Made by a program: the position numbers and the translations under genes. DNA of 61,028 bases from Candidatus Hydrogenedentota bacterium (GTDB taxonomy: Bacteria; Hydrogenedentota; Hydrogenedentia; Hydrogenedentales; SLHB01). The stretch lies in NCBI GenBank assembly GCA_019695095.1, contig JAIBAQ010000015.1:1-61028 (forward strand), in the 5' to 3' direction. The notes beneath the pieces were generated by a model, which made no database searches, was not told the DNA's origin, and saw only the letters and a list, made by a program, of their open reading frames with translations. Numbering within the stretch: the stretch's first letter is position 1; each line of letters opens with the position of its first letter. Of this stretch, positions 53,645 to 61,028 are shown in pieces.

Positions 53645-56600
53645 CTATTCTGCCTTCGCCACTCTTGGAGTTGGGCCAGGCCGCTCGTTTCTGTTCACGT
53701 AGTCCGGCCACAACGGGCAGTTGAGGTCGATCCACGTTTTTACGCGGAGCACTTCATCACGGGTAAGCGTCACGTCGTGGTGTCCTGCATTGAGGACTTC
53801 CCACAGCTTGCTCTTCAGCGTACCGAGCGACAGCGGCTCAATCTTCTCGCAGCCGCCCGCGTTCCATTGCATATCGGCGTAGTGGACGTAGCCCTTCGAT
53901 ATGAGTGTCCGGTAAGAGGCAGGGATTCTGTCGGCGTCTATATCTCCGCGCAGGTCCACCCCCAACTTATTTGTTGCATCGTGGCATCGTACGCACTTGG
54001 CGTCAAAGACAGGCTGTACCACCTTCTCGAAGGAGAACGGTTGCCCCTCCCACTCCGCCAGCGTAGGCTGCACCGGCTGTTGGGCTACATAACGGCCCTT
54101 GTTTGCAGGGGCCATCTCGCGGTGTTCGTGACACCCGATACAACTTCTCCGTTCGCCGGGCTGCAGTTGAACAACACTGCGCATGCGTTGCAGCTCGTTG
54201 AAGTTTTCGTCGAGCACTTCGAAGTAGAGCACCTTGCCCGCGGGAGCCTTGAAACTCGCGGAGCCGTCTTCCGCCACAGGCACCAGACCGTGCGGAGCCT
54301 TGGCAACGTAGGTGGGCCATCCGTAGGGCCCCCAGACGATGTGAACCGGAGATGCATACCAATCCTGGAATTGGGGATCGTGGTCCGCCCGATACTTGCC
54401 GTCTGGCATTACTTCGAGATTGGCGCGCACTTCTTCGCACACACGAAGGTACTTCACTTTCCCGCGCTCAACGGGTGGCGATATCCCTTCATATACGTCA
54501 CGCACGATAAACTCGCCGTACTCTTCGGCAATTTGTGTCGTATCCTGGGGCGCAATAATCGGAGGCGGTGCCTGGGCTTTGAATACAGTCGGGCACATGC
54601 TGGAAATGGCCGGGTCTCCGTAGATGAGTTCGCGATTACCGAAGCGGTCGATTACAAACAACTCGAAACGGTATTGCGGCGCGTGCGAACACACGAAATA
54701 ATCTCGCGCAATGGGATACGCGTCGCGGAAACACTCCTCGCTCGGCCACATCCCCGGCCAAGGAACTTCGGGCGTCAGACAGGTAATCGCTTTGGGATTG
54801 AAACGGCCTTTGTCGATATCGACCAATGCGATTGGACCATTGAGATCACCGAAGTGAGAAATGAGTGTGCAGCATATCTCATTGGTTCCAGGCACTTCCC
54901 TGCCGTTGGCGTAACCATTGGGTTGGATGATGGTATTGCCGAAGACCAATTCCGGTTTGCTGCCATCCGGATGAATCGACCAGAGCGTATGACCAAAGTC
55001 GGCGCCTTTGTCCTGATACTCGGAACGGGTCCAGATGATGCGGCCGTCGCGCATGACCGAAGGAGCCCACTCGCTCAGGTTCGCGAACGACAAGGGGGTG
55101 AATTCCTTCCCCTCCGCGTCCATGCGAAACATGACATAGGCTTGAGGACGCCAGCACAGGAAACGCATGTGACACCGCGTACTGATAACCGCAAGCCCGC
55201 CGTCCGGTAACGGACATGGCCAGAAATCGTGGAACGGGCCATCGGTGAGTTGCGTCAGATTGCTGCCGTCGGCGTTCATGCGCATGATGTGGAAATAGCC
55301 GTCTTCCGAAGGACGGTAGGCAAAGTAGATCTTGCTGCAGTCAAAAGTCGCGGCTGGCGTGCGCGCAATGCCGCCGCCAGACTCGAAGAGGTGCTTCACC
55401 TCCGCTTGCTCGGGTACAAGCCGGTCGCCGTCTCGCGGGATGTGCAGCGTCGCAACCGCGCCGCCGGGCCGATACGGGGCATCCAGCAAGTCACTGTAAT
55501 TGTGCGACGGTTCAAACGGCATGCGCTTCGCAAACAGGAGGTCTTCCATCGGCGCGAGTTCAGGTTCACGCATGAACAGATCGCGCTTCGCCGTGCGCGC
55601 CTCGAAGAACGTCTCACGCTCGCGTGTCACGTCCGGTTTAAGCGAGTCCGACAATTGCCGTTGCCGCTCGCGGAATGACGTTAGTTGCTCGCGCTCTTTG
55701 GTTACGTCGATTCCTTTGGCAGCGAAGCGATCGACCATCGCGCTCATGAGATTCAAGGTACGTTCCAACGGATCGTATCTGAGCAGGCTCAGTGAATACT
55801 CGTGGCCCTGATCGTCGGCGAACTCAAGATTGCATTCGGGTCCGATGTCATTCTTGGTGGCTTTGAACGAGATGACTCGCGATTCACCCGGCGCAAGCGT
55901 GATCCCGTCGCCCAACTCGAGTGCGTTGCCGGAAAGTTTGATCGGAGTGGAATCGTTCGATTGCTTGGATTCGGCCATCGCAAAACGCACGGGGAATGTC
56001 CCCTCGGAGCAAGGACCTGCCTGCGCGATGCTCACGTTGGAGAACGTGAACTGCACGGGACGCCCAAACCGATCCGTGTGTTGCCCTCCCATACCGAGTC
56101 CAACGCGCAAGCCCTTCTCTTGACACGCAGGAAAGAGCGAGAAGGGCAAACGGACTTCCCAGCGTGTCATTGAGTCATTGCATGCGCATTCCACTGGCGT
56201 GGAAGAGGACTCCTTCCCGCCTTCGTACTGCTTGAAGGCAAGGGCCTTCCCGTCGCACACAAGTACACCGCAACCTTGTCCGTCCGCGGTCGACAACACC
56301 GCAATGTGACTGCTCAGAAGCTGGCTGAAGTCGAAAGCGAGACAGAGGTCGCTCTCGAACCAACCTGCCGTGACGGCAATTTCTACGAGCGGACCCGCCT
56401 CGAAATCGTAGGGATACGCCACTCGGGCGACACCACGTGACGCTTCGTTCCAGCAGTCGTCGTTGAGTCGGCCGTCGATCTTTGGCTCGCGCGAGAGCGG
56501 CGGGAGCGGAAGTCGGTCATCAAGCACGTGGCGCGGATACTGCTTGACGCGGCCATTGTACGGTACCAGACGCGGGCTCAGGTCCGCGCGTCCGTAGGTC

Positions 56601-57337
56601 TTCAACCATGCATGCTCTTCGCCCAAGTAGGCCAGCTTAAGTTGTTCGGCATAGTCGCGGGGAGGCTGCGAGAGCACCGTCTCTTTGTCCCGGCCGCGCT
56701 GAAGCGGCGGGGGTGGATTGGGCACATCGCCCGAAAAACCGGACGCGTTTTGCTGACGAATAACGACTGCTCCCGCCGTTGCCGTCACGTCGGAGACGGT
56801 AGTCCACGTCTGGCCGTCCATGGACAACTGCACGGAGAACACGATGGGCATGCGGTCGGCATAGTTGCGGTTACGGTCGCGCGAAAACACGACGCGCGCG
56901 ACCGAGACGGCGGCTGGCAATTGAATCTGCGCCCATTCGTCCGCCATGGCAACGGGAATCCAACTGTTGTCGTTGCCGTAGAGTCCGTCATTGAGATGTT
57001 CAATCCGGTGTGCCGCGTACCCGTTCAGGCTGGAGGAGGCCGACGCTTTTGCGCCCTTCGAGGCGAGCGCCAAGTTCTGTTCCGCGTCCGTGCCGTAGAC
57101 TTCGAGTTCATCGATACACGGTTGCGAACCATCGCTCGTAGCCTTCACCAAGAAACGCACATACTGCGCCTCCTGCGGCGGAAATTCGACGGCGTTGGGT
57201 TTGTCCGAGAAGACGACCGTCTCGGCAAAGGCTAGAGGTGGGGCAAACCACACGAAGCACACACCAGCGGTACAAAGCAGCAAAAGCGCCGTGCTTACCG
57301 GACAACGTTTCCACACAGAGCCTGCGATACGTCTCAT
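53645..57337 (-). CDS. HzsA-related secreted di-heme multidomain protein
   Basis: A 1230-residue exported protein with a signal peptide (about 1-38). Domains in order: a discoidin-like F5/8 region (about 45-190), a CBM9-like beta-sandwich (about 275-450, DGRLNDDCWNEASRG), a helical segment, a TolB-like propeller related to the middle part of hydrazine synthase alpha (about 650-1000, MNADGSNLTQLTDGP), then two c-type heme motifs: CIGCH (Cys1066, His1070) and CVRCH (Cys1115, His1119). NCBI-style annotation calls such proteins HzsA-related. No other hydrazine synthase subunit is present, so anammox activity is not implied. CAGGAG lies eight bases before the ATG. Confidence 0.85.
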   Translation of the reverse strand: MRRIAGSVWKRCPVSTALLLLCTAGVCFVWFAPPLAFAETVVFSDKPNAVEFPPQEAQYVRFLVKATSDGSQPCIDELEVYGTDAEQNLALASKGAKASASSSLNGYAAHRIEHLNDGLYGNDNSWIPVAMADEWAQIQLPAAVSVARVVFSRDRNRNYADRMPIVFSVQLSMDGQTWTTVSDVTATAGAVVIRQQNASGFSGDVPNPPPPLQRGRDKETVLSQPPRDYAEQLKLAYLGEEHAWLKTYGRADLSPRLVPYNGRVKQYPRHVLDDRLPLPPLSREPKIDGRLNDDCWNEASRGVARVAYPYDFEAGPLVEIAVTAGWFESDLCLAFDFSQLLSSHIAVLSTADGQGCGVLVCDGKALAFKQYEGGKESSSTPVECACNDSMTRWEVRLPFSLFPACQEKGLRVGLGMGGQHTDRFGRPVQFTFSNVSIAQAGPCSEGTFPVRFAMAESKQSNDSTPIKLSGNALELGDGITLAPGESRVISFKATKNDIGPECNLEFADDQGHEYSLSLLRYDPLERTLNLMSAMVDRFAAKGIDVTKEREQLTSFRERQRQLSDSLKPDVTRERETFFEARTAKRDLFMREPELAPMEDLLFAKRMPFEPSHNYSDLLDAPYRPGGAVATLHIPRDGDRLVPEQAEVKHLFESGGGIARTPAATFDCSKIYFAYRPSEDGYFHIMRMNADGSNLTQLTDGPFHDFWPCPLPDGGLAVISTRCHMRFLCWRPQAYVMFRMDAEGKEFTPLSFANLSEWAPSVMRDGRIIWTRSEYQDKGADFGHTLWSIHPDGSKPELVFGNTIIQPNGYANGREVPGTNEICCTLISHFGDLNGPIALVDIDKGRFNPKAITCLTPEVPWPGMWPSEECFRDAYPIARDYFVCSHAPQYRFELFVIDRFGNRELIYGDPAISSMCPTVFKAQAPPPIIAPQDTTQIAEEYGEFIVRDVYEGISPPVERGKVKYLRVCEEVRANLEVMPDGKYRADHDPQFQDWYASPVHIVWGPYGWPTYVAKAPHGLVPVAEDGSASFKAPAGKVLYFEVLDENFNELQRMRSVVQLQPGERRSCIGCHEHREMAPANKGRYVAQQPVQPTLAEWEGQPFSFEKVVQPVFDAKCVRCHDATNKLGVDLRGDIDADRIPASYRTLISKGYVHYADMQWNAGGCEKIEPLSLGTLKSKLWEVLNAGHHDVTLTRDEVLRVKTWIDLNCPLWPDYVNRNERPGPTPRVAKAE

Positions 57338-57572
57338 GTCAACGCTCCTGTCTCAGCTATTCGCGCGCGTCATCGCGACAAACGGCCGGACACCTGACAG
57401 AAGTCCCCCTTAAGTTGCTACTCGCGCACCGAATTACGGTGCCTTGTCTATTCTATATGGAAACAGGGTCCCGGCCAACCTTTATTGACCGGACATACGG
57501 ATGCTGGTAGAACACGTAAGTCAGCAACGCATACGGAGATAGGGGAAGACAGTGAACATGGTTGCCGAGTAA
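57338..57572. other. Spacer with no gene
   Basis: This holds the ribosome-binding site of the HzsA-related gene and a six-base hairpin (GCACCG-TAATT-CGGTGC, about 57429-57445). I found no open frame with a start signal and no clear promoter for the minus-strand gene. Confidence 0.4.
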
Positions 57573-57595
57573 CGCCGTGATCGCCAAGCGCGGCG
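57573..57595. repeat. 23-base hairpin repeat, second copy
   Basis: CGCCGTGATCGCC plus AAGCGCGGCG differs from 53513-53535 at only two positions. One of the changes (C to T) turns a stem pair from C-G into T-G, so the hairpin is still possible. It is part of a dispersed intergenic family in this genome. Confidence 0.7.
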
Positions 57596-57624
57596 TGGTG
57601 TGGTCCGAGGGTTGCGAAGCGGAT

Positions 57625-57681
57625 TTGGGGGACTGACCCAAGCGAAGCGAACGTAGTGAGCGCAGACGGGTCTGTCCCCAA
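57625..57681. repeat. Long imperfect inverted repeat
   Basis: TTGGGGGACTGACCC (57625-57639) pairs with GGGTCTGTCCCCAA (57668-57681) with one bulge and one mismatch. The loop contains the near-repeat words AGCGAAGCGAACG and TAGTGAGCG. It lies just upstream of the promoter for the lipoprotein/radical SAM pair and could act as a transcription barrier or a REP-like element. Confidence 0.65.
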
Positions 57682-57695
57682 TTCCGCGCCACTTC

Positions 57696-57724
57696 GTGAC
57701 ACCCAAGTCCTGAAAGGGTATACT
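57696..57724 (+). promoter_or_regulatory. Sigma-70-type promoter of the lipoprotein/radical SAM unit
   Basis: GTGACA (57696-57701, five of six), a 17-base spacer and TATACT (57719-57724, five of six). Transcription would start near 57731, about 50 bases before the lipoprotein start codon. It has the best combined match to consensus among the protein-gene promoters in this window. Confidence 0.72.
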
Positions 57725-57781
57725 TGATAGCAGAGTCACGTGAAGGGCATTTCGCTTCACATGGACTCAGGGGGATTTGCT

Positions 57782-57982
57782 ATGGCAGCACAAGCGGCAC
57801 GTTGGGGAAAGAAGGCCAGGCGCGCGTGGATATTTCTGCGTATCGCCGTTCTGACGGTTGTGTTGGGTGCAATCGGGGTTGTCGTTTCCGGCTGTCCACC
57901 GGTCGTGTTGTACGGACCGGCGCCGGAGTATGGCGTGGTGCCCGTGTATGGCGTGCCCGTGGACTACAACCTAGACAAGTAA
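57782..57982 (+). CDS. 66-residue lipoprotein with hexad Tyr-Gly repeats, putative radical SAM substrate
   Basis: A very small lipoprotein: basic N-terminus, hydrophobic signal (about 17-35) and lipobox VVSGC (Cys38). The mature peptide is only 29 residues. Its tail repeats every six residues on the pattern x-Tyr-Gly-x-x-Pro: Tyr at 44, 50 and 56 each followed by Gly, with a fourth Tyr at 62 in a degenerate last unit. GGGGG lies seven bases before ATG 57782; an ATG at 57740 is in frame but less well placed. A radical SAM/SPASM gene follows after 30 bases. The arrangement recalls the described rSAM/lipoprotein pairs (TIGR04133/TIGR04134), which is from memory and needs a profile search. Confidence 0.78.
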   Translation: MAAQAARWGKKARRAWIFLRIAVLTVVLGAIGVVVSGCPPVVLYGPAPEYGVVPVYGVPVDYNLDK

Positions 57983-58012
57983 CCCCGTTTGCCAACCTGA
58001 ATCGGACTGATC

Positions 58013-59107
58013 GTGGCGGCGAATCCAACCAAAGTCCCGTGGCTGAAGCGCGGCGCGCTGAACATCTTCCGGCGGTATCGCCGGGCGCAAACCGCGCTGC
58101 ATGAACTCACCTATCTCTTCTGGGAATGCACGCTTCGGTGCGATTTGTGCTGTCGGCATTGTGGAAGCGACTGCCGCCGGGAAAGTGAAACGCGGGATAT
58201 GCCCCTGGCGGACTTTCTCCGTGTCTTGGACGAAGTCGCGAAGCATCAGAGGCCTTCCAAAATCATGCTTGCCCTGACGGGCGGCGAACCCCTGTTGCGC
58301 CACGATTTGGAGGAATGCGGGGCGGCATTTCGCGACCGGGGATTTCCGTGGGGCATGGTTTCCAACGGCTACAGCCTCACCGCTGAACGCCTCGCGAGAC
58401 TACTGGACTCCGGTTTGCGGTCGCTCACTATCAGCCTTGACGGCCTCGAAGAAAGCCACAACTGGCTGCGACGGCGTCCCGATTCCTTTGAGCGGACTCT
58501 GAACGCAGTCACGTTACTGGGCCGGAACCCGGGGCTTACGTCCGACGTCGTCACGTGTGTCAATCAGAAGAACTATGGCGAGTTGGGCGATATCAGGCAG
58601 TTGCTCATCGACAAGGGCATCCGCAGGTGGAGGCTGTTCACCATCTTCCCGAAGGGTCGCGCTGAAGACGAGCCGCTGCTGGATATCTCCGGCGCGCAAC
58701 TGCGCGACCTCCTGGAGTTCATTCAGCAGACCCGGCGAGAAGGCTCCATTCTGGCCAGCTACTCCTGCGAGGGTTTTCTGGGCGCTTATGAAGGTACCGT
58801 GCGTGATTCATTCTACTGGTGCAGGGCGGGCATCAACGTGGGTTCGGTACTGGCCGACGGCTCGATTTCCGCGTGCCCGAGCCTGCGCGGCGACTATATC
58901 CAAGGGAACATCTACCGGGACAGCTTCTGGGATTGCTGGGAGAACCGGTTTCAGGTCATGCGTGACCGAAGCTGGACGAAGACAGGTTGCTGCGCTGACT
59001 GCTCCGCCTACTGTTGGTGCGAGGGCAACGGACTCCATTTACGCGACCAACAAAGCGGAAAACTGCTGCGGTGCCATCTGAAGATGCTGGACGGCGCGGG
59101 GGAGTAG
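58013..59107 (+). CDS. Radical SAM/SPASM domain protein (rSAM/lipoprotein system type)
   Basis: A 364-residue enzyme starting at GTG. The radical SAM cluster motif CxxxCxxC is Cys42, Cys46 and Cys49 (LRCDLCCRHCGSDC), followed by LTGGEPLL for SAM binding. The C-terminal SPASM region (about 265-355) is rich in Cys: YWCRAG, ISACPS and CCADCSAYCWCEG can hold auxiliary 4Fe-4S clusters. Such enzymes modify residues of small peptides. The lipoprotein encoded just upstream under the same promoter is the obvious candidate substrate. Heme-maturation homologues (AhbD-like) are an alternative family assignment. Confidence 0.9.
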   Translation: MAANPTKVPWLKRGALNIFRRYRRAQTALHELTYLFWECTLRCDLCCRHCGSDCRRESETRDMPLADFLRVLDEVAKHQRPSKIMLALTGGEPLLRHDLEECGAAFRDRGFPWGMVSNGYSLTAERLARLLDSGLRSLTISLDGLEESHNWLRRRPDSFERTLNAVTLLGRNPGLTSDVVTCVNQKNYGELGDIRQLLIDKGIRRWRLFTIFPKGRAEDEPLLDISGAQLRDLLEFIQQTRREGSILASYSCEGFLGAYEGTVRDSFYWCRAGINVGSVLADGSISACPSLRGDYIQGNIYRDSFWDCWENRFQVMRDRSWTKTGCCADCSAYCWCEGNGLHLRDQQSGKLLRCHLKMLDGAGE

Positions 59108-59249
59108 CGGCAGGCTTCCGGTCAGTCTGATAGTCGCATGGCTATACTCACCTTGTTATTCGAGCAGCGATTGCGCAGAGTCCCCCTTCGTGGTATCGTG
59201 ATAGCATAGTCGCTCGGCCTCGAACGACGTACGGGGCGACGGTCAGGGG

Positions 59250-59939
59250 ATGGAGGATATGAAGAACCTCGGGATAGAGAAATGGCTGGCAATCGTGGCG
59301 ATTATCGTGGGCGGCTGCTGGATCGCATATGTATTTCTCAGTCTCCGGGGTCCGGCGATGAATGACCATTCCCTAATCGGTCTTCTGTTCCTGGTAGTGT
59401 CCTCAAGCTTTATCTGGATCCCCGCTGCGTTCAGTACTTACTTTGGGATAGCCCTGTTACGAGACACGACCAAAGAGAACATCCGAGTCACCGTGGGTGC
59501 TCTCGTCGCCTGGACTTTAATAACATTGGTCTTTGCGGTACCGGTCCCCAATGTCGATGAGGAAGACATCGATTTGATTCACAGCGTGCTCCTGCTGGCG
59601 GGTACGATTGCGGCGATTCCCGTCCACATGGTTGTTTGCCACGCGGTGGTACGGCGTGCGGGAATGGTGACCAGGGGCCGTCGCGAGTTCTTCAGTAAGA
59701 TTGCACTGGCCATCGCAATAATACAAATCCTTCACGTTGGCCCAAACCTCGCTGAGCGATTTGCAGCAGAGAACCCCCGTTTCCGGCACGACGTCACGAG
59801 GCCTTGGGTGGCGGGCGGTTATCTAGGTTCCCTGATCCTGGCGTGGGCCTTCTACCGCGTCACAGTGTGGCTGGTCAAGCGCGGGCAACCCGTCGCGCAG
59901 AGCGTTGTGCACGCCCGGGAACCGCAGCAAAGCAGTTGA
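59250..59939 (+). CDS. Polytopic membrane protein of unknown function
   Basis: A 229-residue protein with six hydrophobic helices (about 10-30, 41-66, 78-96, 111-131, 147-165, 185-207). It has basic loops, an acidic PNVDEEDIDLIH segment between helices 3 and 4 and a hydrophilic tail. I do not recognise a family. ATG 59250 follows CAGGGG directly and an in-frame ATG at 59259 follows GGAGG by two bases; both have awkward spacing. The 142-base gap before it contains a TATACT at 59143-59148 without a good -35. It converges on the epimerase gene. Confidence 0.7.
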   Translation: MEDMKNLGIEKWLAIVAIIVGGCWIAYVFLSLRGPAMNDHSLIGLLFLVVSSSFIWIPAAFSTYFGIALLRDTTKENIRVTVGALVAWTLITLVFAVPVPNVDEEDIDLIHSVLLLAGTIAAIPVHMVVCHAVVRRAGMVTRGRREFFSKIALAIAIIQILHVGPNLAERFAAENPRFRHDVTRPWVAGGYLGSLILAWAFYRVTVWLVKRGQPVAQSVVHAREPQQSS

Positions 59940-59991
59940 CGCCTGCTTGTCTCGGAGCGCGTGTCCCGAGTCTGGCTCAGCCCACTCTAAC

Positions 59992-60942
59992 TCACTTGGC
60001 GTCTCGCAGCCACTTCACGAACTTTGCCAGTCCTTCCCGCATCGTTGTTTTGGGGTCGTACCCGAGCATGGTCTTCGCCTTGGAGACGTCGGCGAAGGTG
60101 ATTTCCATGTCGGCCTTGTCGAAGGGGAGTTGCTTAATCTGGGCGGGTTTGCCGAGGGCCTCGGAAAGGAGGTCGATCAGCTCTTTGAGGCTGGTGGTAT
60201 GGCTTTCACCCAGGTTAAATATCTCATACTCAAACGGCATATCCACCGCCTTCAAAACACCATCCAGAATGTCCTCAATGTAGGTGTAGTCCCGGCGGGA
60301 AGATCCATCCCCAAACATGGGGATCGGCTCGTTTTTATCGATGAGTCGTGCAAACTTGTGAATGGCCATTTCGGGGCGCTGCCGCGGGCCGTAGACGGTA
60401 AAGAAGCGAAGTAGGGTAATCTTTTGCGAGTAAACGTGATTATACACGTGAGCCATGAGTTCGTTCATGCGCTTCGTGGCGGCATAGGGACTTACGGGAC
60501 GGTCCACAAACATGTCTTCGCGGAAGGGGGTTTCCTTAAGACCACCGTAAACGGACGAGCTGGACGCAAAAACAATGTGGGAAACAGGGTGCCGGCGGCA
60601 GGCGTCCATTAGGTTTTGAGAGCCGATGATGTTCACCGAGTGGTAGAGGTTGGGGTCCTCCAGCGAGGGACGTACCCCGGCGCGCGCCGCAAGATGGACG
60701 ACTACGTCGGGCCGTTCGGACTCGAAGACGGTTTCGAGAGTCTGCTGGTCGCGGATATCCAGTTCATGGAGTGAGAATCGCTCCGAGGTCAATGCCCCGG
60801 CGAGGTTCCTTCGCTTTACACCGGGGTCGTAGAACGTGTCGAAATTGTCCACACCAATGACACGATCACCCCTTGCCAATAAAGCGTCGGTAACCGAAGA
60901 TCCGATGAATCCCGCCGCCCCAGTCACCAGTACTTTTCTCAC
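59992..60942 (-). CDS. NAD-dependent nucleotide-sugar epimerase (UDP-glucuronate 4-epimerase-like)
   Basis: A 316-residue extended short-chain dehydrogenase. The NAD-binding TGAAGFIGSS motif is at the N-terminus, the active-site Ser run is SSSSVYG, and the catalytic pair is in SPYAATKRMNE (YxxxK). The FFTVYGPRQRPEMAI and GDGSSRRDYTYI motifs fit UDP-glucuronate epimerases best. It would supply sugars for envelope glycans. I choose GTG 60942, five bases after AAGGAG; a GTG at 60948 would overlap that ribosome-binding site. The remaining 86 bases to the window edge are its leader. Confidence 0.92.
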   Translation of the reverse strand: MRKVLVTGAAGFIGSSVTDALLARGDRVIGVDNFDTFYDPGVKRRNLAGALTSERFSLHELDIRDQQTLETVFESERPDVVVHLAARAGVRPSLEDPNLYHSVNIIGSQNLMDACRRHPVSHIVFASSSSVYGGLKETPFREDMFVDRPVSPYAATKRMNELMAHVYNHVYSQKITLLRFFTVYGPRQRPEMAIHKFARLIDKNEPIPMFGDGSSRRDYTYIEDILDGVLKAVDMPFEYEIFNLGESHTTSLKELIDLLSEALGKPAQIKQLPFDKADMEITFADVSKAKTMLGYDPKTTMREGLAKFVKWLRDAK

Positions 60943-61028
60943 GGTCACTCCTTACGATTTAATCGCGCTACCCCGCGCTATATAAAGACTTACGAATCCA
61001 TCCGCAGTGGGAACAATCAGGTCGCTCT

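Noticed and set aside
53777-55210. A 477-codon plus-strand frame inside the HzsA-related gene
   Set aside because: No motif or start signal; the minus-strand protein has a signal peptide, domains and heme motifs.
53645-57337. Interpretation as a true hydrazine synthase and anammox locus
   Set aside because: Only the propeller and heme parts resemble HzsA; extra binding domains are present and the other subunits are absent.
59143-59148. TATACT as the promoter of the membrane protein gene at 59250
   Set aside because: No -35 hexamer at a proper distance and a leader of about 100 bases; kept only as a weak possibility.

Overview
The window looks like a chromosomal segment of a Gram-negative, moderately GC-rich, environmental bacterium. 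Tripartite RND efflux parts, several lipoproteins and many secreted enzymes point to a diderm. Secreted ceramidase-like, GH2 and hydrazine-synthase-alpha-related cytochrome proteins, a large MoxR/vWA/ABC-2 operon, and mosaic intergenic repeats containing 'ccgatgaacaccgatga'-type text suggest the Planctomycetota/Hydrogenedentota sphere. That placement is an inference; no marker gene here proves it. I see no IS element, prophage or CRISPR array.

Layout. 1-8.4 kb: tRNA-Val(GAC), then on the minus strand an adaptor and two RND permeases, one with an unusual hydrophobic insert. 8.4-9.5 kb: a decayed stretch with tandem 9/10-mers that run into a relic reading frame. 9.5-14.5 kb: a C26-type amidohydrolase, a glutaminyl-cyclase-like M28 protein, a GAF histidine kinase with an atypical H-box, a two-helix membrane protein and a TPR/zinc-ribbon membrane protein. 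14.5-19.7 kb: an O-antigen-ligase-like protein diverging from a secreted GH2 enzyme. 19.7-22.8 kb: an overlapping trio (Ppx-type HD domain, NlpC/P60-like lipoprotein, CHAD domain) that suggests polyphosphate biology, followed by a secreted EEP hydrolase. 23-27 kb: a GT39 glycosyltransferase, an ECF sigma/small membrane protein/Spy-like trio, and the RNase P RNA with promoter and terminator. 27-31.3 kb: two secreted hydrolase-like proteins on the minus strand, a coupled 68-codon gene and a solitary PTS IIA protein.

32.0-50.0 kb is a nearly gapless plus-strand operon of eleven genes with a recognisable sigma-70-type promoter. In order it encodes a membrane coiled-coil protein with a DnaJ-like cysteine cluster, a Tat-type NHL lipoprotein, a vWA/GATase-like membrane protein, a MoxR ATPase, a DUF58 protein, a BatA-like vWA protein, a large secreted/anchored protein, an ABC ATPase and three tandem ABC-2 permeases, each itself an internal duplication. 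It reads as one envelope machine: MoxR acting on vWA proteins together with an ABC transporter. A three-gene Fe3+-type ABC importer follows (50.1-53.4 kb).

53.4-61 kb: repeat-rich spacers, a 1230-residue HzsA-related di-heme protein, then a compact unit with its own good promoter. That unit is a 66-residue lipoprotein with a perfect six-residue Tyr-Gly periodicity, followed by a radical SAM/SPASM enzyme; it is the best candidate here for a poorly described peptide-modification system. A membrane protein and a nucleotide-sugar epimerase close the window.
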